Part shown: positions 12,529 through 26,774 of the stretch, one piece after another
Layout: every line of letters begins with the position of its first letter
How positions within the stretch are numbered: position 1 is the stretch's first letter
Origin: Trichoplax adhaerens
Lineage: Eukaryota; Placozoa; Uniplacotomia; Trichoplacea; Trichoplacidae
DNA: 64,000 nucleotides
Reading direction: 5' to 3'
Assembly (NCBI RefSeq): GCF_000150275.1
Contig: NW_002060944.1
Location: 5,865,102 to 5,929,101 of the forward strand
Notes under the pieces: model-generated
The model's input: only the letters and a program-made list of their open reading frames with translations
What the model was told of the DNA's origin: nothing
Databases searched by the model: none
Made by a program: the position numbers and the translations under genes

Positions 12529-13302
12529 TGCTAATTGGAATATCATGACTATGATATGATTTTCAGTAATAATATTAAGTAACCTTTTTTTTACAAAGGA
12601 ATCTTGGTTAGAAGTATGCTAACATTTCTATTCATATCTACAGTACACTCAAAATAGGTCCGGATCATGCGATCAGGCTCTACTTGAATATCACCCAGGA
12701 TCGATATCATTCATAATGAGTTTCTTGTATTACTTCGGGTATATGTAATAATAAAAATGGGTGAAGTCGTTCATAGGTAGTAATAGGCTACTAATAGCTA
12801 GCAAAACCAACAGCGCCGGTTATACTAGTTAAGCTAATATTACTGATACAGATAGTACAGATCGTTGAAAACACTTCTTAGTAGTAATCAGTGTCGATCA
12901 ATTTTGCTATATTAAACGATTAAATTGCAACTATATAAAAGTAATATCTGTAAAAATAATTTGCCATAAATCTTGATTTTATAATCAGGATACCGATTAC
13001 ACTTTATCCGGTGTACGAAATTAGGAAAGAGAATATGATCGATGATAATCTTTGCGCATTTCATATTCAATTTTGTCTTGCCCAAATTACAATACATATT
13101 ATTTGGCGAATATAGGAGTCTTTGATTTAATTAATCCTATGTTCAAACATGATTGAATAATTGTAGAAGCATTACAATTGCGTAATTGCATAGTTACGCA
13201 GAAGAACTTATATCATGGTACTGAATAAATGTTTACAGTAATTGATTTACTATAGAGTAACCATATGAAATATTATACTGTTTATCTATTATTTCATGAC
13301 AG
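12529..13302. other. AT-rich intergenic DNA 3' of the first AGMO gene
   Basis: No exon could be supported on either strand. Confidence 0.5.
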
Positions 13303-16300
13303 TCATACCGTCTTTTTTAACTCTGTTTTTCGGCTAATGATCATCCATACACAGCAGGAAAATAAATATATAATCCTTACAATAATTGCAGTTGCATTCC
13401 ATGATGCAGCTAAGATGAAAAGAGATAAATTCAACTTTAGTTTAAATGTTATATCAAATCTATTTGATCATCATGGACTTCTTTTTAGATATTTTTATTA
13501 TTTAATGATTGAAGATAATCTATACTTACTGAGATTATAATTAGATGAAATATATAAATCGGCTAATATATAAAGAATACATCGGCAAAGTTCGATGTGT
13601 GGACCATAAGGCCTATACGGTATTACAAGAAAAAGACGTGTTAGTCAATGTCATAGATATTCCAACGGTTGCCTATTTCGATGTTATTAGAAAGTTCGTC
13701 AAGGTATCGCAATTTGATGCAAATCAATAATTCTTTCAAGATAAAATTTACCGCTTTTCGAGTAGAGCGCCAAAAGAATACAGCGATAATAGAATAAAGA
13801 TAATGGTGGATAATACTATCGTCTGTTGTAATTCCTAGTTGATCATAACCATCATATGTGAGTGGTAACAAAGTGCTGTTATTCTTGAAAGTTACATAAA
13901 ATATTCCTAACATTTAATTTTTCTTTTCTTACTTTCACATATGCTATAAGTAATTGATTACCAACAAGCGTCAACAAGAAATGAAGCAAACAATAGTATT
14001 GATGAAATCTTGGTGCTTGTAGATCATATTTTACAAAGGTTCTAGAATCGACCTGGTACAGAGAATCAAAGATATTTCTATAATTACTATTTATATCTTA
14101 GAATGATTTAATTTAAGATAATCAAATTGTAATACTGTGTGCAGTCATGTAGAGCAAAAATCATATAATCGATATTGAAAGTATGTATTTTGTGATTTAG
14201 GAACTAAATCACCGGTATATATTATTTGATAATAACAGTTCGTATACCATTGGAATTGCTTCTTTATTGCCTAGACGAGGGGTACCAGGACGCCAACCTG
14301 GTCCTTTCCACCATACTGCCAGCTATCAAATTAATCAAAAATTGACCATATTAGAGAAATTTTAGAAATGTAACATTATTTAAATTAAAAAAATTTCTTA
14401 CATCAGAAATTTAAAGATACAATGAAAAGCGATATTTCCGAATAAATGAACTCCGAATATTAGTATTGTCAGTGATGATCCCATACGATTATGTTATGAT
14501 CCCTTACTCATCTATTAGTACTTCAATGAGTTTTACCTTGTTTAAAATTCCCTCTAATTCCAAAAATCGGCGGAAGCTCTTGATAAAATAGCCAAATTGT
14601 ATTGTTACAGGATGCCAACTATCGACAGGGGCTGTTAACCCATAAACTTCATCAGCCACTTCTTCTTCGAATGTGCCTATAATTAATGTAGATATTGCAA
14701 AATCAATGTGCGTAGCCTTATTAATTAAAAAGCAAGCTCTTTAATAGTTAAAAAACATAAATAAAATTATTTAAAGTCAGTCTTTTTTTGCAAAATATTT
14801 TATCAACCCATGTAGTCTTATATAGTCTTATTAATTAAAAAGTAAGCCCTACAACAGTTACAAACATAAATAATTATTTTTAAGTCATTCTTTTTAAAAA
14901 CTAACCCAAAAGTCGATCCCAGATAATAAAAATACCACCGTAGTTTTTATTGATATATTCTGGATTTCGAGCTACGTAATGAAATACATGTAGTAAAGCC
15001 TATGATTAACATCTGCTTTTTCTTTATCGATTAGAGCATGATACATGCTTGATGCAGCCATCATGAAATAATTTTAAATAAAATTAGAAACCAATTCCTT
15101 CTAAAGTAATAATTTCTGGAGGTAACATATTCTCATTATGTATTAATTTTTGCTCATATCTAACAAATTATATAAGTATTCGTATTTCTAAAATTTATTA
15201 AAAATCGTCTATACTCGTATTGAAACATTACCATGATGTACTCGATGATGTTTTGGTGTATTAAAAATATATTCAAGTGGACCCAAGTTATCAATGATCT
15301 AATGCAATTTTAAATGGAGTTAGTTCATGAATACTTTTATACATTGTGCATTAACCATTCGATATGTGCATACATATATATTTAGTATATTTATCCTATT
15401 AATATACCGTACTGAATTTTAATAGTCTGCAGATACACTTATACTTTTTTAAAACTTACCTCAGTGTGAACCCAAAATTGATACATTAAATTAAATTGAA
15501 TATGAACCAAGAATATAGATGGCGGTATGAACAAAGCTAAGGGTAGGTAAAAGATCTGCAGAAAATGAAAATTGTATCATTTATCACGCTATTCTATCTT
15601 AGAGATAATTAAAATATAATCCAATCATTTGTTTATATCTACGACTAAGCAATATTAATTTACCCATGCAAAATACTGTTGTAGAAATGAGTGACGTAAT
15701 GCTATGGTTAAATTAAATTCTTGGGAGCTATGATGAACTTGATGGGCAATCCAAAATAAATTGATTTCTGTAAGTTAAAGCGAATTAATAATAATCAGTA
15801 TTAATACAATTATTATCCTTGGTTGCAATAAATTGAACAAGTAGTAATATCAACAGTCATATGCTATTACTATTACGATATTTTTAATCAAGCAGGCTAG
15901 TATACAAGCATTGACACTGTATTTGCTTTAATCAAATTATTAAAGTATTGAAGCAAGGCAGTTAGGATTAAGCTTTCATGTTCTTCTATTATTATCCATT
16001 AATTTAATACTAATATCTCTATAATCAACATCGGGTACTACAAAACATGGGACGATTAATCAAGGACTACTAATAAATCGATATTAAAATATACTAAATA
16101 ATATGATTACTAAAGCTATGACTTAAAATATTCTTTCTAAAACAAACAAATAAATCATCTGTAAACATATGACTAATTAGCTCTATTTATACATAAAACC
16201 GGACTAAAAAATAATAATAGAGAATTAGTATCCAGCCTTATTTTACATAACAATATACTAAAAAAAATGGTATTAATCAAGGTTATAATGATAGAATAGA

Positions 16301-16599
16301 TCGAACTATGATTTAACTACTAAAGTATTAGATTATTCTCTTTCTGAAGCATGGCGATAGTTTATAACTAGGTCAGTATAAGGTTAGCTTGTTTCCATAT
16401 TGTTTTCTAATAATATTGTACGTCAAAATAGCAATCAATAATATTACCGTGGGCGAACCGATGGACAAAATAATATGCTAAATCAACTCCAAGAAGGCAT
16501 AACCACCATGTCTGTGGTGAATCCCATGGTAATTTTATCCAATTATAGCGCTGATGAATCTTGATGTACATCTCTAATTCTATGCTTCTGACAAGTAGA
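13303..16599 (-). CDS. AGMO: Alkylglycerol monooxygenase, paralogue 1 (5' end not located)
   Basis: Eleven exons join in phase: 16599-16448, 15767-15664, 15555-15460, 15298-15232, 14971-14906, 14676-14537, 14322-14248, 14052-13933, 13822-13752, 13612-13530 and 13409-13303, giving 359 residues to a TGA. AGMO is a tetrahydrobiopterin-dependent, di-iron membrane enzyme of the endoplasmic reticulum that cleaves ether lipids. The histidine boxes are present: HRFAH, HQVHHSS and HHRVHH, with FWVHTE between the second and third. The AGMO-specific KGPGWRPGTPRLG stretch follows, then a hydrophobic C-terminal part ending SRKTELKKTV. The first exon seen starts with the third base of a codon, so about 85 N-terminal residues (two exons in the neighbouring copy) were not found upstream. 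It is tandem to paralogue 2, with eight of eleven exon lengths identical. Confidence 0.9.
14717..14896. repeat. Two direct copies of about 70-80 bp, 111 bp apart, in an AGMO intron
   Basis: TATTAATTAAAAAGCAAGC and TATTAATTAAAAAGTAAGC each begin a copy that continues through an AGTTA...AACATAAATAA block and AGTCAGTCTTTTT / AGTCATTCTTTTT. It lies between the exons ending at 14906 and starting at 14676 (minus strand). Confidence 0.7.
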
Positions 16600-18437
16600 C
16601 TACAAATGAACAAGTAAACGAGTACAGATATTACAGGTCACCGAAAATAGTCCAATACAGTTTTAGCTTTACTGCCACCTAATACTGTACTTTTAGATCG
16701 AGCTATTTTAAAATATACTTATAGTAAAGCATTGCACTTGATCTTGTAAAGGAATGAGAGTAAATTATTTATCAACTAAGACATTTAAATAAGAATTTTA
16801 TCACATCAAGAGCATCCATTAGTTTGATCTCGATTGAACTTACTGTGGTATTATTGATATAATAAATGCCGAAAGCGATGCAATGAAATCAGGAATTCGT
16901 AAAACTTGCAGTTTATGTTTAATAAATCGAATTAATATTTCGATCATTATTGTGGTTAGAAAGAATGGATAAACCTTGAAAGAAGAGAGTAATGATTAAC
17001 TTTAATTATTTAAAGACAATATTCTCCAATACTCTAGGTTGTTGTTATTATCTCAAGCATCAGTTGTATAGTGATGCTATTAATTCGTTGTCTTAGAATA
17101 TAATTTAAGTTTTTATTTTTGTCCATCTTCATTCTTATTAATTCTAAAAACTCATTTTTTCTCAATGATAGTAACAGTAGTACAATAATTGTCCTACTCT
17201 ATCACTGCTGTAACTACTATGATCGAGATTCTAACAGCTTTAATCATTGTCCATATAATGGAAAGCCAACTAAGCAAAAATTAGTGATTGTAATTGATAA
17301 TCAAAAAAGCTCATTAGTTAACCAAAATTATCTACAATTTAACTGTATAGAACATCCATAATTGTCTGTTAAATCGATAGCCTGAGCGAATTAGCAAGTA
17401 ATGCAATAAGAAAAATTATTAGATAGATTTAGCCCTGATTAGTTATTAATACACATTACATATAATAATAACAATTATAAGTTGAAGATGAATATAAAAG
17501 GTATGGCGATGAAGTTTCGCTGCTAAAATAAGCTTAGTAGCTTACGCTGATGATTGCTAAGGACAAGACATTGTATGCGATGTTTTGGTGTAAAGTAGAA
17601 CTGTTAAAAAATAAATAAAATGAGCAGTAGCGAACTGTAAGATTTAATCTGCTTACGTGATCAAAGTAAGGGTGAACAGGAAAAGCTGGGCAACGAGTAT
17701 TTTACTAATTGAACTCATGACAGTCATCTAAGATCAAACTTGAAAAATCATGAATCAGAGGTACATAAAATTGATGACATAATAGAGAATTTCACGCAAT
17801 AAAATCAATGCCTAAGATACAAATAAAATAAAGCATAGGGAGACGATTTCGTTGTTGCATTTAATGTTTGCGATAATCTCTGTAAAAGCGTGATTGTGTT
17901 GTGACATGTTTACATTAATAACAGATGCACAAGCAAATTTTTAAAAATATAAATAGGACTTAGAGCTTTGAAGAGTGTGACCTACAGTACAATATTTCTC
18001 AGTAGTAGTACAGTAGGCCCCAAAAACATCAAAGAATAGCTTATGGAGGATTTAATTCGGTTATAGGAACAATTAGCAACTAATAGAGCGGAATAAAAAA
18101 AATCGCAATATCATGTTTTCATCAATCAATCATTGTCAAGAGTCAGACTTGTATAAAATAAAAAAACTTGCTAATTGGATCAATTTTGATATACATTATC
18201 TCCATAAGATAGTGGATATACGTGGATGGCTAGCTGATGGACGACTAAAATGTTCTTATTAGAATGACTATCAAATCAGAAATTGAAAACAAATGAAAGT
18301 AACACAATAAAGTAACGTGGCAGTTTCGCTAAAGAATAGAATCCTGCGATAACTTTTCGATGTTTATAAAACTATAGCTGGTCAATACACCATTAAAGGA
18401 TAGAGTTGCAAATGGATTATTTTTTTAGACACATTAC
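16600..18437. other. Stretch upstream of AGMO paralogue 1 with no supported exon
   Basis: The missing first two exons of the AGMO gene should lie here or further right, but no frame matching them was found. On the plus strand, 17620-17904 reads as one frame interrupted by five stops with a hydrophilic, coiled-coil-like look; the stop density is close to chance, so I do not call a pseudogene. Confidence 0.4.
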
Positions 18438-18584
18438 CTCCATGAGACGCTACATAGCTAAGTCGTTGAGGGAAAGATTTAAAAGTAATCGTCCGAACAA
18501 CTGGAAAAATGGACAAAACTAAAGATAGTACTATAATTACAGAGGTTATTCCGCTAATTACCATAGAAAAAAATAAATAGAATC
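18438..18584 (-). CDS. Possible internal exon encoding a membrane segment
   Basis: The frame lies between an acceptor (TCTCAG) and a donor (GAG|GTAATG) on the minus strand, phase 1 at both ends. It encodes about 48 residues with one long hydrophobic run, VISGITSVIIVLSLVLSIF, followed by a basic, Phe/Ser-rich segment. The family is not recognised and no partner exons were found. It does not match the AGMO exon that should lie upstream of 16599. Confidence 0.25.
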
Positions 18585-21500
18585 CTGAGATCGTTTGAAG
18601 AAATTATAACATTGTAGACGATTAATGGCCGATTGCAAGGGTAAAATTATAAACTGCCTATTCAATATTGAAAATGTTTTCATGATAGCATTTACTGTGA
18701 ACGCTGTTCATAAACTCAAAGGATAAATTTGGATACAACGAGCTGGCTATAATAAATATAGTGTGCCGTAATGAGTTTTTTTAGGATGATCTTTATAGGC
18801 GAACATCAAATTATTTCCAGTCTTACTTTTTCGATATAGCCTGGAACTTGGTGGACATGTTGAAATGTTGTTATTTGTATCAGATGAGATAGCGGACGAT
18901 AGGGCAGTGAAGAATTCATGCTTGAAATATTAAATTAAAGTTGTGTTGCTTGTAGAATGATGATTAATGGTCAATTTAGCCTTGAGGGAAAGAACGAAAA
19001 ATATTGATTTTATAACCAACGAGGACCGATAATTATTACTATCAGATTGGACCGATAGCTATTATTGTCGTTTTGGTGTATATAGTTAATATTCAAATTA
19101 CTGTTGATGTAAGTTGTTTTTTCTACCAGCTTTGTTTTGATTTGCAAATTAAACAAAAACTCTTATCCAATTTTATTGTCAAGCATGCCATACAATTATT
19201 AATAGAGCATTTAAATGCAAATTGCATGGGGGTTTTTGATGTAAAAAACGGTCGAATAGGTAAATCTTGACATTTAGCCAGGGCATGATTGGTTGGATTC
19301 GTTAATTGGAGTAATGACATACCAACTTGAATCATATTTTAGATTCAATCATGAAACAGTCAAGATAGCGTTGGATAAAGTTAGCAATCAAATAGATTAT
19401 TCCGAGGTTCTAATTGTTTTCTACGACCAATATTTACATTGGTTTAATATCTTGATTATTCCAGACGGCCGTTGCTTCGCTATTTTAACCAACGATGATG
19501 AGGAATAGGTCAGTGACGTCATGGCCTCTAAGGTTAGGTCCTGGCGGAGTTTGGATAAGTTGGTATAGCTGGTATGGAGCTTTCAGCTTGTGCAGAAAGG
19601 AAAAAATCGTTCTAGATCTAGACTTGCTACACTTTAAAAAATTGGAATATTTTTGTGAGTTATACGAATGAAAGCCAAATCGGATAGATGCAAAGAGTCC
19701 AAATATAATATCGAGTAGCATTTCAACTTTTAAAATGCTTTCTTTTCGTAGTCCCTGATCACATCACAGCAAATTTCTATTCGAATATTAATAAGTTGTG
19801 GAGCTGGCATAACAGATCTTCGGTTGTATCTTCAATAGCTAATTTATGAATATGCTCGTTATGCAATTTGTTATTGACTTGCTACACTTAACATAGGAAT
19901 AAAAATCAAATCTGAAAGGTAGAAAAAGAGTTACAGTAGGTGTTTTAGTGTGATATAGTAAATTTTCCATTGCATCTTCCTCATGGCTGCTATAGTAATT
20001 TTTTTAATAGATATGCACACACATGAGATCAAATCTAAGAAAGTATTTAAAATAGCTTCAAATTAGGCATAGAAACTGAATACGTGCGATATGGACAGTG
20101 ATATTTATACTTTTCCTGAATTACAATTTTTGAAATAATGTCGGTAAATGCATGGGCCAAAATTAGCAGTAGCAAGTGTTAAAAGTGTTTAAAGTAGATT
20201 CAAATTAGGTAGGAAAATGAATAACATTTATATAATCAAAGCTTTAATATGGTGGTAAGAAATTATGATTACGGTGTAACTTTTGCATACTGTAGCTGTC
20301 GTAGCACAGTTTCCATAAGATGACTTATCTAAGAATGTGTTAAATATTGATTTATTTAGGACGCTTTAAATATTATTATTTTTAATAGATAACTGCACAG
20401 TTATACTGTACAGTATAGTATTATCTATACTGTAAACTAATAATTAATGTTTATGTAGATTTACTATAAATTGACTGACTTTGCGATTAAGTTTGGGTTC
20501 AGTTTATGTAAGAGATTAGTGGGATTACTGTTCCTCCAGACGATAGCTAATAATCAGTATTTAGAGCTTTACTGTAGGCAGATGTCAGGGAGGGTGAATC
20601 TGACTATAGACTTGCAGCTTTAGTTTTTTGTAATAATTATATTCTTTCGTTGTTGCAAATTTAGATTTGATACAATATCCATGCAATATATTCAACGTGC
20701 TATCTTGAATGAAATTTTTCAATTCTTGATAGCAGATAGCGTGGATTAAATGGATTAAAGATGCACCTAAGCTGGCTATTTTATATAAGTTGCAGCGATG
20801 TATAAAGTAAACATTTTCGGTTTTCAATGATCTTCTGTGCTTGTTATGTATAAAAATTTCTTACGGAACTAATACTCGAAGGGAGATATTGGTGTTTATT
20901 GAAAATCAGAATCCTGTAAATTGATTTACTATCGTAAACTCAGTCAGATGTTAGTAGCACAAAGACATATAAGATTGCATAAACTTTATTGAAATATCTA
21001 GAAAAGGGTTAAGCGTATTCAAATAGTGTATTTATTGCGGTTCGTCTAGATCCACGACACTACTCCTAATATTGAGACTACTACTCGATATATGAATAAA
21101 TGAATAAACATAACACGATTAATACATGATGCTAACCCTTAGATGTCTAAGCAAAAATTAACTGCAGATATATGGGGTTACAATCTCGATAAGGGATAAC
21201 TAATAATAGCGTGATACCATTAAGTTTCGTATAGTTTCGCACATTATAACGATTGAATTACAGTCCATAAACTACTTGAGATAATAATCCATTTTCAGAT
21301 CGAAAGAATCATATTCTTCTTCAGTACTTTGCGTATGTAACTAAATGATAGGGCAAATTTGTTACTCAAATTACTACATGATGGTTGTTATTCATAGTAG
21401 TATACAGTTACAAAGGAGTTACTATATCATAAGTTTAACTACTAGGGATAGTTAATGTACTGATTTATACAATATACTTAGTATGGAAGTTCTTTGCCCT

Positions 21501-22124
21501 TGTTCAATAATTCAGTAAGTTAATGCGAACAATACAGGTACGTTATACGAGAATGAGTTCATGAGATATCTATTAACATCTTTGCAAAACTAAAATTTTT
21601 AGAGGAATAATTTTTACGTATAAGCAATGGTATTTACTACACAAGCCACTTTGTTAACACTAAGTTTCAAACGTTGCTACAGCTATGACATATGATATAA
21701 TTTGAGATTAGTTATTATTTTGTAGATGCTTAGGTAATTTGGTAGTTGTTTTTGTAAACAGTTTATGCTGGTACTTTATAAGTTGCTTTCTAGAGAACGA
21801 TGAATCAAGCAAGGCCTCAAACATAACTGTATATTTTCTTGATTGCTTTGTCAACAGTTGTACCAAGAATTTAAGCCACTTTGGTCTTGACAGAGATTTG
21901 AATAGCTCTCGTAATCCATAGTAAGGAAGATAGCGAAAATATAATCTTCAGAAATGTGGCAGTTTCAGTTGGTATTACTATAGTACGAAGGAAATTTAAA
22001 TAAAATACCATCAAAATGCTTAATTAGCGGTTAGTGAGATATAACTATATTAATTTTAAAAGCAATGAACACAGCTTTCGTATTTAGAACATTCCGAAAT
22101 TAAGGGATGAAGAGCTAAACTTAC
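18585..22124. other. Gene-poor stretch between the AGMO paralogues
   Basis: Several 60-80 codon frames are present (19073-19270 and 19293-19508 plus; 19485-19721 and 20585-20827 minus), but none resembles a known family and the number fits chance. The last coding exon of AGMO paralogue 2 (about 36 codons) probably lies here but was not located. Confidence 0.4.
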
Positions 22125-25100
22125 AAACGTATCCAGTTGATATTAACATGGTATCCATCACTAAGTAGGACATGCACCGACTATACTCGACAAATGGTGC
22201 ATAGCACCTATAGTTCAAGAATATTTTTATTAAGTTACTTATTTAATAAATATAAATAGGTATTCACAAATAGAAAATATAGCTTGCTAAAAATTACAAA
22301 TAGGTATTAGGTAATGGGGTAAATATTAATTAGGTCAAGTTTCATTTTTTGAAATGCGATGTTCTACACTACAAGTAATACCTGCTTTCTAGCAAGATTC
22401 CTATGCTATAAAGTGTAATTAAAGTAGATATAATCCCAAGAAATAACTGAGTGGTTGGCATATCCTGCAAATACGTCATGTAAAGAAGAGATAAAAGTTT
22501 TAGGATAAAATTTAGCATAAAATGTTAGAGGATTATTCGTTGTAATTATGTCTCTGCTTATATTTTGAGACATATAAATATATGCATATTTATATTAAAC
22601 ATGGTTACTGATAGTGAATTGTTAACAGAAATCCTGACAAAAATACACGAATCGTCCGTCATTACACCTACGGTGATTAAATCTACCTACTCTTATTTCA
22701 ATAGATATATTATGGATTGAAAACATATTTATATTGAGCACAGGCTACTGCTATAGTAGATTGCTCATAACTACTGTATTGTATTAAATGCAATGTAAAA
22801 TTTTTAATTACCTTTCTGATCTGTAATTCCTGATTTAGAACTACAATAACAAAAAAGTGAAGGAGACTGTACACTTGACACCAAGCAGAACATTTTGGAT
22901 TATACTTGATAAATGTTTTGCGACTGATCTAAGATTTAAATGGAATTTAGCTTTTGTTAAATAAGGAAATTATGTAAAGGAATTTTAAAATAAACAATAA
23001 ATTGAACCTTGAAAATGGTTATTCTGGTTTATATCTTTATAGTTCAAGTTGTTTGAAAATGTTAAATACTACCTTAGGAATGGCCCCAGGGTTTCCCAGA
23101 CGTGGTTTGCCGGGTCGCCATCCTGGACCATTGATATAAATGCCGAGCTATATAAGTTTTAATACAAATTATAGTTATTACAAATTATTCCATAAACATT
23201 TTGAAGTTTAAATTTTGTTCCTTGTACTAATATAATTTCTGACCATAGGGATCATGATAAAACATGTTTTTAAAATAGAGGCGTATCGCAAATTCATTTT
23301 ACATTAATATGTAGAGTGACAGAAATAAAGATTTACCAAGTTGTAGAAACTATCATACGATAAAGATCGTTTAATAGTTTCAATTAAATAGCCAAATTGC
23401 ACCCAGAGAGGATTCCATGTAGCTACAGGGGATGTTAAACCATATACACCTTCTTCATCTTCAGGCTCGAATGTACCTTTACATGAGTATGCGGATACAT
23501 GATAATAAGTTTTTAAAAATGATTTCGTCAAGCTTTTCAGGTGTTTGACTCATAGAGAGTGCTATACTAAAATTAATGAGTTAACAAAATGATTGTCCTG
23601 CTACTGCTGATTATAATATGTAAATACTAACCGAATATCCTGTCCCAAATAATTAATACACCAGCGTAATTTTTATCTATATATTGAGGATTGCGGCCTA
23701 GTAGGTGAATGTAGTATAAAAATAACTTCATTAATTTTTGACTGATTTTAAATCTGAATTATTCTTTGCTTAAAAATTATAAACATACTATGATGAACTC
23801 GATGATGGCTTGGTGTATTGAGAAAGTATTCTAGAGGTCCGATTTTATCAATTACCTAGATATCAAGTAAATATTAGCCATTGAGTATATAGAAGATTGT
23901 TTGATCAAGTCAGCGACGATGAACATGGTAATTTCAAATACGATTAGCATTAAGGTAACAACATTACTATTAGTTAAATTGAAGATTAATAGTTTTTGAT
24001 AAACACTATTGGTAAACATGCGATTATAAAGGATTGGTTAAAGAGGAACTTAAATTTTCAATACACCGGATATGTAAGACCATTTGACTACAAACTGGCT
24101 CATTTTTTAGAGTTTGTAATCGCCACTTTCAATAATTCATTACAATAATTAATTTTTACTAATGCTAAACATATTACCATCATTAAATGGCGATATTTAA
24201 AGCGCCGTAAGTGGTTATTAGTTTACATATTTGTTTAATCGAAGTCTAATTATTTAAAGTGTATAAATTGTAAAAAAAATTACCCCGTAACAAAGGTTAA
24301 TGCAGGATGTATTACATTCATCGAAGATATAAATTTTAATTTACAATTTTGCGTTAATTTTGTCAGCATATTACAGCTATGAAAACGACTTGAATAAGAC
24401 TAGGTTAACTTTAATTAAAATTTCGGTAGTAGAGTTAGTTTACCTCAGTATGTATCCAAAATTGAAAGATTAAGTTCAATTGTATATGAACTAAGAAAAC
24501 TGGAGGGGGCACTAACAATGCCAAAGGTAAATAACCTACCTGTTAAATAGTCCAATAACATTTAAAATTAGGATACTAAGAAGCATAAGATTGCTCGAAG
24601 GCTTAGGGATTGTTTTATTAAATTGTAACAAGAAGAATTGATATCTTTCGACAATAGATTTCTATAGAATAAGGATATCTTTTAGAGCACACATATACAG
24701 TATGTACTTACTGTTTAAACTATTAGATTGTATCAAACACGGAATATAGATTTATCGATATAGTATTTTCAATAGTACAGGAAAAGAGGACTTAGAACAT
24801 ACCCAGCTGAAGTATTGCTGAAGAACAGATTGGCGTAGGGCAGTTGATAGATTATATTCCTCAGAACTGTGATGAACTTGATGAGCAGCCCAAAATAAGT
24901 TGACCTCTGTAGTTTAATTAGAATAATACGTCAAGAAAAGATCGATTTTGGCAGAGAATACATCTTTTTCTAGATTTGCCTAGTATTTAGTAAAAGTATG
25001 TGATGTACAGAGTAAATTTTAATGACAAGAAATTTTTCTTGCCTTATCAGTGTTTGCAAACTGTGCAATCAATAAGTTATAACGACGAATATACTCCTAC

Positions 25101-26471
25101 ATAAAAATAGTACGTTGATTGGCACCTTATTTTAGAATACAGGGCATCCTATCACTATTCTGCTGTAAGTATGGTCAATTTATTATTTATAAATTAACTA
25201 AAGGCAACCGTATATCACTCTATTCTATATATCATACGTTAAGAATAGCATTTGCGATCTTTTGTGCTAGAGTAATTAACGCATTCTTACACAAGCTTTC
25301 TTGATATGATCACTTTATCATCAGTTGATATTTCTATGATTGATTGGGAAGTAGTGTGCTAATTTACTTCTATCCAGCTACATCTATGCATGTGCACCCT
25401 AATTCAATCTCACTTATGCTAGTTATCCACATTTTTAAAGTGTTTAAATTAGTTTATCGCCAATTAAATTGTATTTTGTATGCACTCGTATTAGGCATTG
25501 CATTTCTGCGACGGTCAATATTGTACTGAAATCAACATAAACTAATAGGATTTATGCTGCTTTTCTTACCATGGCCAAAACGATGTACCCAATAATATCC
25601 CATATCAACACTTAGTAAGCAGAAGATCCATGTCCAATAAGAATTCCATGGCAATCGTACTAAATTGTAATGCTCATAAAACCAAATGTAGGCTCCTAAT
25701 TCAAGGCTACCAAAATACAGCCTGGAGAAGTGCAGATATATATAGTCATTGTAAAACATTGGTATTCGTATATGGGATTTATCAAGCATAAAAAAAGAAC
25801 TTGATCTACAATGAATTCATTAGCACTAGCTATCGACGACAGAACATACTGTGGAAGTCTTGATATAATGCCAGCTGAGAGAGATCCAATTATATCGTTG
25901 ACTCTAGCTGATGATCCAATTCCCATGATTGATTTAATGATAATTTCTAGTATAATAGCGCTTATAAAGAGTGGCACTACCTAGAGGATAGATAACGACA
26001 TAGGAAGTATATCAAAATAGAATTGTGTCTACCTTAGTGGCGACATCTGTTAAGAGTTCTGTAAGTTTCTGTAGTAATTATGGATGTAGTATTATTCAAT
26101 CGTTCATTACAATTACTGCCTATGCCTGTATGCTATCGGATGCAAAGGTGATATACTAGAGTATCTTACAGTCTGGTTGTAAGCTAACTTGTATCTCTAT
26201 ACACGTATGATTGTTGATGTAAACAATTGGATATTATCGACACTTGGCTAGCCAACTTGAAGTTGGGGCTATATTTCACCCATCCATCTCTACTAGTTGC
26301 TGAATGATGTAGAAAAGTATGGTTAAAAAGCTCTTCATTTTTTACCTGTTTGACGTATTCAGGGACTTCTTGAACCGTCTGAAACATGCTTTCACTAGGA
26401 GCCACAAGATAAAATAACGATCGTAGGGGGAAAATATCGATCGGTAAGACTGTAATACTCGTATTCGCCAT
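22125..26471 (-). CDS. AGMO: Alkylglycerol monooxygenase, paralogue 2 (last exon not located)
   Basis: Twelve exons join in phase: 26471-26346, 25980-25850, 25721-25570, 24906-24803, 24539-24444, 23855-23789, 23697-23632, 23476-23337, 23147-23073, 22904-22812, 22464-22382 and 22207-22125. They give 405 codons, against 445 residues in human AGMO. The start at 26471 fits the family: the first exon carries [19 protein letters not shown]. The di-iron histidine boxes are HRFGH, HQVHHSS and HHRVHH, and [13 protein letters not shown] marks AGMO against plain sterol desaturases. Hydrophobic helices lie before and after the boxes. The last exon seen ends in phase 1 at GTTT|GTAAGT, so a short C-terminal exon is missing from this model. 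Predicted role: BH4-dependent cleavage of alkylglycerols in the endoplasmic reticulum. Confidence 0.9.
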
Positions 26472-26774
26472 TATTATCGCTCACTGGAATATGATTAACT
26501 ATAATCAATCAATTATAATATGACACGTTCAATGATGATCGATCAAATATTCAATCTATTGGCAAGATTTTGGGCTATGACTTTCTTTGTAGTGGGCTAT
26601 CAGTCGTAGATAATCAATTTAGCCACAATCCTTGGTAATGATATCTAGTAAAATATATGCGCAAGTTGATAGCATTAATTAAAGATCTAGCCAATGAGTA
26701 ATTTCTATTATAATTTAATTTTTCCCTTATTGTATTCTAGGATAAGCGAGCTTCTATTCATTTACAATATTGAT

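Noticed and set aside
13265-13913. Plus and minus frames of 61-91 codons
   Set aside because: Shadows or intron read-through of the last AGMO paralogue 1 exons, which use other frames.
17620-18175. Coiled-coil-like plus-strand frames broken by stops, possible pseudogene
   Set aside because: Five stops in 95 codons is near the chance rate here, and no family match supports it.
19073-19721. Frames of 65-78 codons on both strands
   Set aside because: No recognisable domain, no consistent splice chain, overlapping frames on opposite strands.
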